From Schizochytrium sp. CCTCC M209059 (taxonomy: Eukaryota; Sar; Bigyra; Thraustochytrida; Thraustochytriidae): a DNA stretch of 19,409 nucleotides. Shown piece by piece: positions 1-8,354 of this stretch (its first letter is position 1; each line of letters starts with the position of its first letter). A program made the translations under genes and the position numbers. The notes below the pieces were generated by a model. That model saw only the letters and a program-made list of their open reading frames with translations. It was not told where the DNA came from and made no database searches. Location of the stretch: NCBI GenBank assembly GCA_000818945.1, contig KN805437.1, positions 2,713 to 22,121 of the forward strand, in the 5' to 3' direction.

Positions 1-804
1 GGCGAGCCGCAGCCTTGCGCCGCGCCGCGCCGCGCGCAACGCCTGCGCAACCACGCACGCCGGGCGGCGCCGCGCGAGGCCTCGCCGCCCCAGAGGACTC
101 AAGGCGCGCCCTTGAGGCACTGCGGTTGCGGGCCGGGCCGGCCGAGTTGCGCCGAGGCTGCGTGTCCGCGCGGGGCCGAAGCGCGCAGCCGCGGTGCCGA
201 GGACGAGGACCAAGGAGGGCGCGAGAACGCTGCGATAGACGAAGCTGGTTCTATTCTATTCCTTCACCTCTGGCTGTTTCCCGCGGCCTGGGTCTGTCGA
301 GCGAGTACTTCTTCTGCACCCTCGCCAGCCAGAGTCATCCATGTGGACGAGGATGCCAAGAACCGCCGCGCCCTGCTCGCCACGTACTCCGCCACGTACA
401 ATGTCGGCCTTCGCGATCGCCATGGGGAGACAACGAATGCAGAAAAGGCGGGACGGGGGTCGGCCGGGCCGGCACGGCGGCCCGTTAGAAGAAGAAGAAG
501 AAGAAGAACCAGGGACCTCGAGAAGCGCCCTGCGACAAAGTACCGGCACGGCCTGGGAGGCGCGAGAGAGCACGCGAGGACCGTCCGCCTCGAAGGTCGG
601 GGCGCCAGGATGCAGCACGCAGGAGACGGGCGCGGCGGCGAGGCCCGGACGTCGCGGGAAACTCACAAGCTTGGACGCCGGACGTTCCCTCCCGCGCCCA
701 GCCCGCCCCAGCGCCGCTCCCAGCGCGCGACTGCGAGCGCCTTGGCACCGTTGAGGCTTGACTTGACACCGCCACTGTGTAGTATGCTGTACGTATCATA
801 CTAG
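1..804 (+). other. GC-rich stretch with a frame open from the window edge (doubtful 3' gene end)
   Basis: Frame 1 has no stop codon from base 1 to the TAG at 802-804, about 267 codons, so it could be the last exon of a gene entering from the left. The translation is Arg-, Ala- and Gly-rich. It contains a GAA-rich microsatellite (484-508) read as an Arg run, and only the segment around 330-440 (VIHVDEDAKNRRALLATYSA) looks protein-like. The first ATG in this frame is near base 610, so no start within the window is convincing. At this GC content long stop-free frames arise by chance, and the opposite strand is also open at 256-666. I do not recognise any domain and treat this as unproven. Confidence 0.15.
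780..803. repeat. 7-bp inverted repeat with 10-base loop
   Basis: TAGTATG (780-786) and CATACTA (797-803) are perfect inverted copies around a 10-base loop that itself contains TACGTA. The element lies about 215 bases before the ATG of the next gene, in a short AT-richer dip inside GC-rich DNA. It could be a cruciform, a protein-binding palindrome or a chance hairpin. Confidence 0.4.
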
Positions 805-950
805 GTAGTAGTAGATAGGCCCATAGCAAAGCGCGCCTTGGTACTATCCTTGCACACAGGGCACAGCAGCAGGCGGTCAGCCGGCCCGAAGAGGCTGCCC
901 CGCCAACAAAGGCGCAACACAGACAAGACTCCCGCGCGCGAGATCGAGTA

Positions 951-979
951 AGCGAGCGAGCGAGCGAGCGAGCGAGCGA
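951..979 (+). repeat. (AGCG)n tetranucleotide repeat in the leader of the 1018 gene
   Basis: About seven uninterrupted AGCG units end 39 bases before the ATG at 1018, so the repeat probably lies in the 5' UTR or core promoter. A related interrupted GAGCGAG/TTAGCGAG block lies about 80 bases upstream of the beta-helix gene (5905-5938). Confidence 0.75.
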
Positions 980-1017
980 CGGACGGTTGAGGAGAAGAAA
1001 GGCCCTCTTGCGCGGCC

Positions 1018-1659
1018 ATGACCTGGTCGCTGCAGACGATGGAGTCCTTCGCCAAGGCGGTGCAGCAACTCCGTACCACGGCACCTAGCGGGTCCGTGGA
1101 GGCCGTCGAGGACGCAGAGGCCGTGCTTCTCTTGCACACGAGCAAGTCGCGAAAATACTTTATCGCCGGAAAAGAGTACACGCACAGAGGCCTCATCCTC
1201 AAACGGCTTCACGCCTCGCGCGCATGGAGTGCACCGGTCCCTGTCCACGTGAGCAACGCTCCGAAGCGCAAGCTTGGGAATGGCAAAGTCGCCGTCATCT
1301 TTCTTCAAGATTGCCTCCTTGAAAGCTTTAGCAAGTCAGGCCGTCTGTACATCGACCCCGCCAAGCCGGGCGTCGCTCGAGGCTTCTTCGACTCCGGGGC
1401 GCCCACCACGCTCAGCGGTTGTATCGTAGAGATCGACGAGACGCGTAGCCATCACAACGCCCGCCAATCCTTTATCATTCCAAGCACACGTAGGCGAGAC
1501 TCTCTGTCCTCCACAACGTCCACGAGTTCCGCCGCCTCCGATGCCGCACTTTATCGAGAAAAAGTGCAATCCTACATGGACACAGAGGTGGCCTGGATCA
1601 GCTCCTTGCGAGGCGAGCTTGATCTCCTCTTCACATCTTGCAGCATGGTTGAGCCGTGA
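1018..1659 (+). CDS. Orphan hypothetical protein, 213 aa
   Basis: I do not recognise this protein. It is a complete ATG-to-TGA frame of 213 residues. A second in-frame ATG lies seven codons in (1039), so the exact start is uncertain. Residues about 30-140 look like a folded alpha/beta domain, with alternating hydrophobic stretches such as AVLLLHTSKSRKYF and KVAVIFLQDCLLESF and a GRLYIDPAKPG turn. Residues about 155-185 are a Ser/Thr/Arg-rich, probably disordered linker. The last 30 residues (around MDTEVAWISSLRGELDLLF) could form an amphipathic helix. No signal peptide, membrane segment or zinc motif is seen. The 3' flank is T-rich and carries an AATAAA, as expected for a real gene. It is convergent with the next gene. 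Coding status is likely; function is unknown. Confidence 0.65.
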   Translation: MTWSLQTMESFAKAVQQLRTTAPSGSVEAVEDAEAVLLLHTSKSRKYFIAGKEYTHRGLILKRLHASRAWSAPVPVHVSNAPKRKLGNGKVAVIFLQDCLLESFSKSGRLYIDPAKPGVARGFFDSGAPTTLSGCIVEIDETRSHHNARQSFIIPSTRRRDSLSSTTSTSSAASDAALYREKVQSYMDTEVAWISSLRGELDLLFTSCSMVEP

Positions 1660-1901
1660 AAATCTGCGGCACCATTGGTAAACGTTTTGTTCATTAACTT
1701 ACAGGTTGTATCCTCTTTTTTCCTTTTCTTTTTTTCGTGCTTTCCGAATGTTCGATGTCCTAGGCGATGGATAGGCCTAAACTAAAGCATGCATTCACCA
1801 CATCATCTTATTGATGTGATTAACCCTTCCTCTTCTTCCTCCTCTTCGTCTTCTTGTATTTTCTCTGTGGTGTCGATGTCATATCCAGCCACGCTGACTG
1901 T

Positions 1902-1907
1902 AATAAA
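1902..1907 (+). terminator. Candidate polyadenylation signal AATAAA
   Basis: AATAAA on the plus strand lies 242 bases after the stop of the 1018-1659 gene, after T-rich DNA at 1710-1735 and a pyrimidine-rich run near 1830-1855. It lies about 50 bases before the end of the convergent gene, so the two transcripts probably end close together or overlap. Canonical hexamer; use not demonstrated. Confidence 0.4.
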
Positions 1908-1958
1908 AAATTGATACAGAAAGGTGTTCAATATGGTTTCTTGTTGTTATGGATCATC

Positions 1959-3107
1959 CTATCGTCGCTGCGCGCCCGACGCTTGCAAGTGCCGGTGCGT
2001 AGTGTAAAGTGTGGTTCCTGGCATGTGCTGTTTAAAGTTCTGCAAAATGAGCACATCATCACCTGCAGACTTGCTCTCGGACGAAACGCGCGAGCGCGTG
2101 CTCGCAAGACCAGACCGCTTAAGACTCTTTGCAATCGCAAGAGTGTCAAGCCCACGTGCGAAATCACCCTTTTCCTTGTCAAATGTCGGTACCGCGCGTG
2201 GGCGAGCCGCCATGCTGCCTTGTGGAATAGGCCCGCCAAACCGTGCCGCGGCCTTCTCCTGCACACGTTCAACCTTTTGCACAGAGCGCCCAGAATTTGG
2301 CGCCGAAATTCCGGTGACACCGTCCTGATAAGAGGTTCGCCATTGCGATGGCTCGAGACCCCCTGGCGAGGCTTGGAGAACTGCGTTTGACGACTTGTGA
2401 ACACTTTGTTGCTGCGAGAGTCGACGTTGCGTTGTACGTGCGTCTTGGGCTACAAGAAAGCCGTCTTCAACGCGCACGCTGGTGCTTTGTTTCGAGTCGC
2501 TCGCAAACGTCTTGCGCCGATTCAGAGGCACCAAGTTTCCAGCCCAGTCGACATCCTCGGGACGAAGTTGCGCCAAGGCGTCTTCAGCCTGGTTCCCACC
2601 GTGCAAAAGGTTTCGCGTCGAAGCGACTTCCCGACTTGCGCGCCCTGCGCCTGGCAACGTTGCGAGCTCGTGATCATAGCTCTTGCCGCTTCCGACCGTA
2701 GATGCGTAGCTTGTTCGGCCGTCAAGCCTGTGCAGCGCCCACTCGCGCTGCAGTTCGCTGCGCTCCATTTCCTCCTTGTTGATGGTCGCCCGCCTACGCG
2801 CAGCACGGAAAAAGCAAGCGCGCCTCGACGCCCCGCTCGTCTATGGATGGGGAACTCGCGGGCGCCAGCCAATGTCTTTTGCTCGGGCGTGTTTTCGATG
2901 CAATTTGTCTTGCGCGCCAAGAGCTAGTTGCTCTTCTCGTGCTCGGGTTCGGGGTCGCGCTACTCCGGCAAGATTTCACGAGAGAACCGTTGAGCGCTGC
3001 TGGGTGGGGTACTTGTGAGCTGTGCAGATGTGCAGAGTTCGCGACCACGAGCAAGGCCCCGTCTGCGCTGCTATGTCGTTTGAGAAACCTGGGCCCCCGA
3101 TTTTCAT
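1959..3107 (-). CDS. Hypothetical protein, proposed two-exon gene, about 320 aa
   Basis: The minus-strand frame ending at 1959 is open with normal codon use from 2793. The first in-frame ATG is 2768 (269 aa). I propose an upstream exon at 3107-2980 starting at an ATG (MKIGGPGFSND...), a 186-base intron 2979-2794 beginning GTGAAA and ending after a pyrimidine-rich tract in CGTAG, and exon 2 at 2793-1959. The phases match exactly (128 bases, then 835), giving about 320 residues. The junction reads STVLS-RATINKEEMERSE, continuing into a charged helical stretch. The C-terminal two thirds are rich in Ser, Arg, Gln and Gly and probably disordered. No family is recognised; a structural or ciliary scaffold is possible but unsupported. 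The upstream gene ends only 106 bases away, so the promoter must be compact or overlap its 3' end. If the intron is wrong, the fallback is 1959-2768. Confidence 0.55.
2794..2979 (-). other. Proposed spliceosomal intron
   Basis: Inferred from GT (GTGAAATC) at 2979 on the minus strand, a CTTGCTTTTTCCGTG tract followed by CGTAG at the 3' side, and exact preservation of frame between the two flanking open stretches. It contains in-frame stops in all three frames, including the TAG of the acceptor itself, so unspliced RNA would not be read through. No cDNA evidence is available here. Confidence 0.45.
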
Positions 3108-3213
3108 AGAAACAAGCAGTGCTTTGCAGTCCGAAGTGCGAGGTCCCCTCGAATACGGACATCAGAAAACGAAAAAGAAAACACATCATGTTCTAAGCGA
3201 AGTTTTCTCCTAC

Positions 3214-5823
3214 CTACATTATCGCGAGCTCGATCGAGGGTCCATCATCGAGTCCTAGAAGCTTGCGCGCCTGGTCAATCACCGCAGATACTGTCGGCCA
3301 AGACGCGTACGCGGTCCCCGAATCATAGCCGAGACGTACAAGATCCGGCATCGACATCCCACAGGCCTGCGCAGATGTTATCCCCTGCGGGGTAAAGATG
3401 CGATTGTTGCCGAAACGTGTGCATGTGTTTTCTTCAAGCTTGCACCCGCACGGAAACTCAACGTACGCGTCATCTCGAAGCATAATAACTGTATTGCCCA
3501 AAAATTGGTCTTGCTCGCCCGCCTGCGTCACATCTTGCCCCGCAACTGCGCCCTTTCCACGAAGGTACGCATAAAGATTGTCATGATGCGAATTCGAGTG
3601 CCCGAAAAAGTCCGTTTTCAGCCCGTTTTCAGCATACACAAACACATTGTGGTGCGTGTTGAAGCCTTGCGAGCCGTCATCCGTATCGACAGCTTCCTGA
3701 CTGTAGTAGCTACCCAGCATAAAGTTACCCCGCAACTCGTCGGCCGCTTTTTTGCTAAATACATAGCGGCCCGTCGCCGCGTCGAAACTATGCGCGAATG
3801 GCTGCCGATCCCACGCGTTAAAAGGACCGTGGTCCCCTGTTTCCTTGACCGTGTTGAAAAGAAGATTTCCCTCGAACACGTTGGCGCCGCCAAAGCCGTC
3901 GTTCAAATTGATCCCCGCGCGCGGGGCGCGGAAAAATACATTGTTCTGCACGAGCGACTCCATGGCCTTGCCTTGGAAAAGAAAGGATGTCTGCTTCATA
4001 AAAAGCCCGCATCCATAGCCAACATTGTTCCGCAGCACAGAGCCGCGTGGCTGGTTACCCGCAGTTCCGTTCCAGCCCATGCCCCACGCGCTCGGAAGTG
4101 TTTCGCCTTCCGTCTCGCCAAGAAGCGAAATGGCGTTACCTCCAAGCAGGTGAAAATCCGAACTCTGGATCAGCAGCCCACGCGCAAATCCACGCACGTG
4201 AATTGCATTTCCGTCCAAATTCTCAAACACGCATGAGTCCACTTTAGCGTCGCGCGTGCCTCGGAGCATGACCGCTGCAAGCGTGCTCAGGCCCCAGTCA
4301 CCACCAGACACCATAGTGTGATTGTCGAGATATGTAAGTCGCGTGTCGCGAAAGCCGAGGCCCAAGATGTGCAAGTCCGTCACTGGGCTCGCCTGGTCTC
4401 CCGTGGCCTCCACCAGAGTACGCACCGTGGGGATCTCTACCGTTCCAGGGGCCGACGGCGCACCGGCGGAGCTCACGTACAGGATTTGCTGTGTTTTTGC
4501 ATCCCAAAAGAACTCGTTGTCGGCATCGAGCTCCTCCCGCAGATTTTCCACGAAAAATGCTTCGCCCGTGTTCCCTCCCCGCGCATCCTGAAAACCGCCG
4601 CGACCGAGCATGATATGCGACGCATTGCTTTTCGCGGCGTCCACTTCAAAGGCCCACGATGCCCAGTGGTACTTGTGCCATGCGTGCACGATGGCCCCAT
4701 CGAGCGATTGATACGGCCCATTCGGAAGCATTTCAGAGTTGATCTCGATGCCAGCGGGAAAACGCACCAAGCATCGCGGCGGAGGACGCGTGCCGCCCCA
4801 ACACCCAAGTCCACACCAGTACCCAGCTGGCGGATCATAATCGCGGCACGTGCCCCCGACGCCAATCTGATATTCGTGGTATGCAGTCCCTACCTCGCGT
4901 TGCGGGCTTTCCACCGTAATCTGGCGCCAGTTGGCCTGATGCTTGGTGGGTTGCTCCGGCTCGATCCACGTGCCCACCAGATTGCTTCCAAAACCGTCTT
5001 GCGGATCGACCACCGCGGCGCCCTGCTGCTTGCCTTTGCAGTGATACCCTGAAGGAAGAGGCGCGTCCGAGGTACATCCGTTCGGATAGCGCGCGCGGAC
5101 AGCACGGTTGCCATTAATGCGTAGACCCGTCGCCTCGCGAATGCCAAGACCGGCTACATCCAGAGTCCAGACATTTGCCTGCGTGGGATGTTGCTGCCAG
5201 GTTCTGTTCGATTTTCCGCCAAACGGCACGGCGATCGCGCCCGAGAGCCAAACCTCTTCGCCATTGTAATTTTGCAGCGTCAAATGAGAATCGCGTGGAC
5301 CAAGTTGCAGAGTGTCACGGAAATAATGGCGCCCTTGTCGAAAGACAATACCATACATGGCATCTTCAGAGGCAGTCATTCGAACGCTACGGATGACGTC
5401 GAGCGCGTGCGCTGCTGTGGCAAACGGTTTTTCAATCGATCCGTCGTTGTCCTTGTCCGAGCCGCCATTGGCATCGACAAAGTAGGAGCGCCGCTTGGTG
5501 GGGATCTCGAAGCGTGGTTGAAAGCTCGCCGGGGCGTCCTTGGGGACCTCGGCCTCTGGGCATTGCATTTCGCCATCCGGGAGGCCGCCTGGCGTGTTGA
5601 GCTCCTTGACGAGTTCCTGGAAAAAGGATTTAGGACGAAATGGTTGAATTTTCAAGGCGTACTCGACCGCCAGCTTGCGAATAGCGCAATCAAACTCCCG
5701 CGGCGCCTTGTCCGCCGCGTCTCCTCGTACATTTGATGCTTCGCCGACTCGCCGGCCCGTTGTGGCGGCCAGCGTCAAGACCCAAACCAGCACCGCTCCG
5801 ATGAGGCGGAGCTTGGGCCGCAT
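3214..5823 (-). CDS. Secreted right-handed parallel beta-helix protein, 869 aa
   Basis: An intact intronless frame from ATG 5823 to TAG 3216-3214. Residues 1 to about 25 form a signal peptide (positively charged start, then LIGAVLVWVLTLAATTG). About residue 114 starts the usual entry motif of secreted beta-helix proteins, YFVDANGGSDKDNDG followed by KPFATAAHALD. The centre and C-terminal half carry repeated rungs with Asn/Gly turns, for example VFENLDGNAIHV near residue 533 and NNVFFRAPRAGINLNDGFGG. The segments DHGPFNAWDRQPF and FNTHHNVFVYAENGLKTDFF followed by HSNSHHDNLYAY match what I remember of a family widespread in algae and protists. Several N-x-S/T sequons and paired cysteines fit passage through the ER. 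The fold is shared with polysaccharide lyases and epimerases, so carbohydrate binding or processing outside the cell is plausible; the actual substrate is unknown. No truncation or frameshift is seen. Confidence 0.88.
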   Translation of the reverse strand: MRPKLRLIGAVLVWVLTLAATTGRRVGEASNVRGDAADKAPREFDCAIRKLAVEYALKIQPFRPKSFFQELVKELNTPGGLPDGEMQCPEAEVPKDAPASFQPRFEIPTKRRSYFVDANGGSDKDNDGSIEKPFATAAHALDVIRSVRMTASEDAMYGIVFRQGRHYFRDTLQLGPRDSHLTLQNYNGEEVWLSGAIAVPFGGKSNRTWQQHPTQANVWTLDVAGLGIREATGLRINGNRAVRARYPNGCTSDAPLPSGYHCKGKQQGAAVVDPQDGFGSNLVGTWIEPEQPTKHQANWRQITVESPQREVGTAYHEYQIGVGGTCRDYDPPAGYWCGLGCWGGTRPPPRCLVRFPAGIEINSEMLPNGPYQSLDGAIVHAWHKYHWASWAFEVDAAKSNASHIMLGRGGFQDARGGNTGEAFFVENLREELDADNEFFWDAKTQQILYVSSAGAPSAPGTVEIPTVRTLVEATGDQASPVTDLHILGLGFRDTRLTYLDNHTMVSGGDWGLSTLAAVMLRGTRDAKVDSCVFENLDGNAIHVRGFARGLLIQSSDFHLLGGNAISLLGETEGETLPSAWGMGWNGTAGNQPRGSVLRNNVGYGCGLFMKQTSFLFQGKAMESLVQNNVFFRAPRAGINLNDGFGGANVFEGNLLFNTVKETGDHGPFNAWDRQPFAHSFDAATGRYVFSKKAADELRGNFMLGSYYSQEAVDTDDGSQGFNTHHNVFVYAENGLKTDFFGHSNSHHDNLYAYLRGKGAVAGQDVTQAGEQDQFLGNTVIMLRDDAYVEFPCGCKLEENTCTRFGNNRIFTPQGITSAQACGMSMPDLVRLGYDSGTAYASWPTVSAVIDQARKLLGLDDGPSIELAIM

Positions 5824-5904
5824 CTTTCTTTCTTGCTTTCGCAGCCCAGCCCGTGCTCTTTTTGACGTTCGCGTTCCCCCACCCCTCCCTTTGCTGTCGC
5901 CCCG

Positions 5905-5938
5905 GCGAGTTAGCGAGTAAGCGAGTTAGCGAGCGAGT
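5905..5938. repeat. Interrupted GCGAG/TTAGCGAG repeat upstream of the beta-helix gene
   Basis: Four to five copies of GCGAG spaced by TTA or TAA lie about 80 bases upstream of the ATG at 5823. The unit matches the (AGCG)n run before the 1018 gene, although here the gene reads the opposite strand. It may be a promoter-associated microsatellite or a shared regulatory motif. Confidence 0.6.
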
Positions 5939-6097
5939 CTATCTCCGGCGCAATGGCGCTCGAAGATTAAGACCGGCCGCAGCGCCGTTAAGCGATTGAT
6001 CGCGCCGTCGGTCCCCCCAAAAGATAGAAAAAACAAGTGGCGGGTTCTCACATCAATGTGGCGGTCACCATCACGTAATACGGTGCGATGAAGGTAG

Positions 6098-6111
6098 TAG
6101 GCCTAGGCCTA
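6098..6111. repeat. Perfect 14-bp palindrome TAGGCCTAGGCCTA
   Basis: The sequence equals its own reverse complement over 14 bases and consists of two overlapping TAGGCCTA octamers. It lies about 275 bases upstream of the beta-helix ATG. A single TAGGCCTA also occurs at 1772-1779, downstream of the 1018 gene. It could be a dimeric transcription-factor site; none is assigned. Confidence 0.5.
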
Positions 6112-6491
6112 ATGCGGTGTGATGTAATGTGATGTGTTTTTGTGTTTTCATCGTCACTAAATGCACATGCTTTGCTGCGCACATGGAGTCAAAGATACTG
6201 CACGTAGTGGAAAGCCATGATTCTGAAGAAGGCGATGCGAATGAGAGAGAGAGAGGGGAGGCAGTGTCTCTAAAAGTGTAAAAGCAGGACTCGACATTTT
6301 AACAAAGAAGAGGTCGAAGCGCCCGCGTGCGGGAAAAGGCATCAAGTCAGGAGTTAGTGTAAAGCTTGCAATGGATTCTCCTTTAATTGCTTTGGACGTA
6401 TACTTTGCGCACGACAACAACAGCAACAATAACATCAAGAAACCGAAGGGCAACCGGGTGATCGATGAAACGTTGGACATCCATGATTTAC

Positions 6492-6497
6492 TTTATT
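6492..6497 (-). terminator. Candidate MED6 polyadenylation signal
   Basis: Plus-strand TTTATT reads AATAAA on the minus strand, 104 bases past the MED6 stop at 6601. The spacing suits a 3' end signal. Confidence 0.4.
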
Positions 6498-6600
6498 CGT
6501 TCAAGATTCATTGCTTCATCCACATCAAAGAATCAAGCATATACGCAAAAGCTGCACTAGCTTCTGCGTAGATTCGCCCACACGTGTGGTCAAGTGGTCC

Positions 6601-7386
6601 CTACGGACGCGCATTCTCGGGTCGGGAAGGAGGAGCGCCAGACCGTTCGCCCGAGACAGCGGCTTGTGCCGGAGCCGCGGGGAGGAACTTTGAAGCAATC
6701 GCGTTCAAGAGACCTCCGATCTCGGCTCCCGCGCGACGCTCGAGTTGTTCATCGCGGCGCTGACGACGAGCCTCGTACGCTGCACCCTCTGCAGACTGGC
6801 GCCATGCACGATGCGCGTCACCGTCAAAGTGCCAGGTGAATCCTTGTGAGGGAGCATAGCGCGCCGCCTTGACCATTTGGTCAAAGGCGTTTTGCAAATG
6901 GTTTGTCGACTTGCTTAGGCGTGTCGCAATAAGGCGCTGCAAGGAGGGCGCCTGATAGATGACCTTGTCCAGAATATAGTACAGCGCTTGCCTGCGGACG
7001 ACTGTCTTGGACGCGCGCTCCTGCTTGACAACAATAAAGAGCACAGGCTCGTGGCTTGACGGCAAGAGTCTGTATTCGATGCCAGGCGGCATGTCGGCGA
7101 GCATTTCAAGGCCCAGGTTTTGCATGCGCAAGATCTCGTTGTTGCAGCTCGTATCGTAAAATGGGCTGCACGCAAAATAGTCGAGCACATTGTGCGCCGA
7201 GAGCCCAAAAGCACGAATCCAGTTGTCGTCCAGGAAGCTCACCTCGGCTAGCTTTTCGCCCGTCAGCTCTTCGTCCTGGTGTTGCTGCTGCTGCTTTTTG
7301 CTCGCCTTTTTGGACGCCGGCGCCGCCGGCTCGTCGCTCCCGGTCTCGTCGGCCTTGGACTCGGGCGCCGCGTCTTGCTCCGGAGT

Positions 7387-7428
<42 letters not shown>

Positions 7429-7626
7429 CCCAACTGCCGCCGCCGCTGCCGTCGCCTCGGGCTCCTTGTCCTCCTCGGCGCGCGGCCGCTTCACGGCGCG
7501 CTGCGGCGAGGCGGGCCCATCCTGGCCGCGGGCCCGTTTGCCGGCGGCATCCGAGGCGGGCCCTGCCTCTGCGCCGCCGTCCGCGCCGCCGTTGCCGCCG
7601 CCGCCGTTGCCGCCGCCCGCGTCCAT
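6601..7626 (-). CDS. MED6: Mediator complex subunit 6 (Med6) with low-complexity N-terminal extension, 341 aa
   Basis: MED6 is a head-module subunit of Mediator, which links activators to RNA polymerase II in the nucleus. Residues about 128-267 carry the Med6 domain: WIRAFGLSAHNVLDYFACSP, FYDTSCNNEILRMQ, GIEYRLLPSSHEPVLFIVVK, ALYYILDKVIYQAPSLQRLI and a final FTWHF, in the family order. Unusually, the domain is preceded by about 127 residues of Gly/Ala/Asp-rich, basic KRPRAEE and poly-Gln sequence (one Gln run at 70-78, another near 112). In most family members it starts near the N-terminus. No other in-frame Met occurs before residue 168, so ATG 7626 is the only ATG in this exon that includes the domain. 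Residues after 270 form a charged, probably helical tail. The gene is head to head with the rRNA methyltransferase gene. Confidence 0.9.
7393..7420. repeat. CTG/CAG repeat encoding the MED6 poly-Gln run
   Basis: About nine uninterrupted CTG units on the plus strand read as CAG codons in MED6. The pure repeat suggests that tract length may vary between strains. Confidence 0.75.
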
Positions 7627-8354
7627 GCCGGCAGCCTCGCGCGCGCGGCGGCTCGGGCCTGCCGCTCTCGGGGTCTGCGGCTCGCGAGTTGAGGCCGCGG
7701 CGCCTTCTTTATCGCTCCTTCTTTTGCTTGCATCACATCATCATCATCATCATCATCATCATCTTCATCTGCAATTTCATCTTCATCATCAGTTCATGCT
7801 CCCGTTCTTGGTTCTTTGTCCTCACCGCTACGAAGGCTTCTGGGGCGACGTGCTGCGGAGTCGGCGCCGGCATCGAGGAGCAGCCAGCATTGGCCTGCAC
7901 ATTGCATCGCTGTCAAGCTACACAAGACACGCAAATAAATGGCTGGCTTCGGGATGCGAAATTACGCTGGGCACGACGATTTTCAGGATCTCGTGGGCAA
8001 CAATGGATCGATCCGACGGCAAGAGCTTGTTCTGGACGAATCAGGGCAACATCACCAGACCCGCTGAGCCTTAACACCATTGCATTCACATGTCAGATCA
8101 AAATAGAATTCATGCTAGGCATTCTGCTCCAGAACTGCGTCATTCGAACTTAGCATCATGATGTTATTCTGCACACGAAAGCCTTTTTTTCTTGGAGAAA
8201 ACAAGCCGAGCTCTACAGGTAGCGCGCTTGCCGCGCTTTAACGCGTGGAATGCAATTCATGCGGCATGCAGAGCAGAGCACCTATGTTTGTCTTTTGGAG
8301 TTGCTGTCAGCTTATGTCGAGAAATGACGACCAGCAAAACCATCCGTGGAAGCC
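7627..8354. other. Shared head-to-head promoter region (MED6 / methyltransferase)
   Basis: The 728 bases between the two divergent starts hold both promoters. Seen here are a CAT/ATG microsatellite (7736-7764) with a second shorter CATC-rich patch near 7780, and lower GC from about 7920 on. The CAT repeat puts several ATGs on the MED6-sense strand. The largest such frame (7736-7491, minus) overlaps MED6 out of frame, so either MED6 transcription starts downstream of the repeat or its leader carries upstream ORFs. No TATA box at a convincing distance is seen for either gene. Confidence 0.5.
7736..7764. repeat. (CAT)n trinucleotide repeat
   Basis: Nine to ten uninterrupted CAT units lie about 110 bases upstream of the MED6 ATG. 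They read as ATG units on the MED6 strand. Confidence 0.8.

Larger units (their letters stand above)
5824..6600. other. Intergenic: beta-helix promoter side and MED6 3' side
   Basis: This holds the upstream region of the minus-strand beta-helix gene and the downstream region of MED6. Visible elements are a pyrimidine-rich leader (5824-5890), the GCGAG/TTAGCGAG repeat block, a 14-bp palindrome, TGTGATG-type repeats (6115-6140), a short GA run (6243-6254) and a minus-strand AATAAA. Short frames here (6157-6480 minus, 6371-6571 plus) show no domain, and I do not call them genes. Confidence 0.5.

Noticed and set aside
256..666. 136-aa minus-strand frame near the left edge
   Set aside because: Low-complexity Ser and Arg/Pro content from the GAA repeat and high GC; no domain.
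1854..2701. Plus-strand frames opposite the 1959-3107 gene
   Set aside because: The minus strand has the more protein-like composition and natural codon use; these are mirror frames.
3505..5052. Plus-strand frames of 243 and 244 aa inside the beta-helix gene
   Set aside because: They are antisense to a clearly recognisable 869-aa secreted protein and carry no motif of their own.
8346..8354. Start of the methyltransferase at 8346
   Set aside because: Codon 8346 is GTG; the first ATG of the frame is 8355, which is the expected eukaryotic start.
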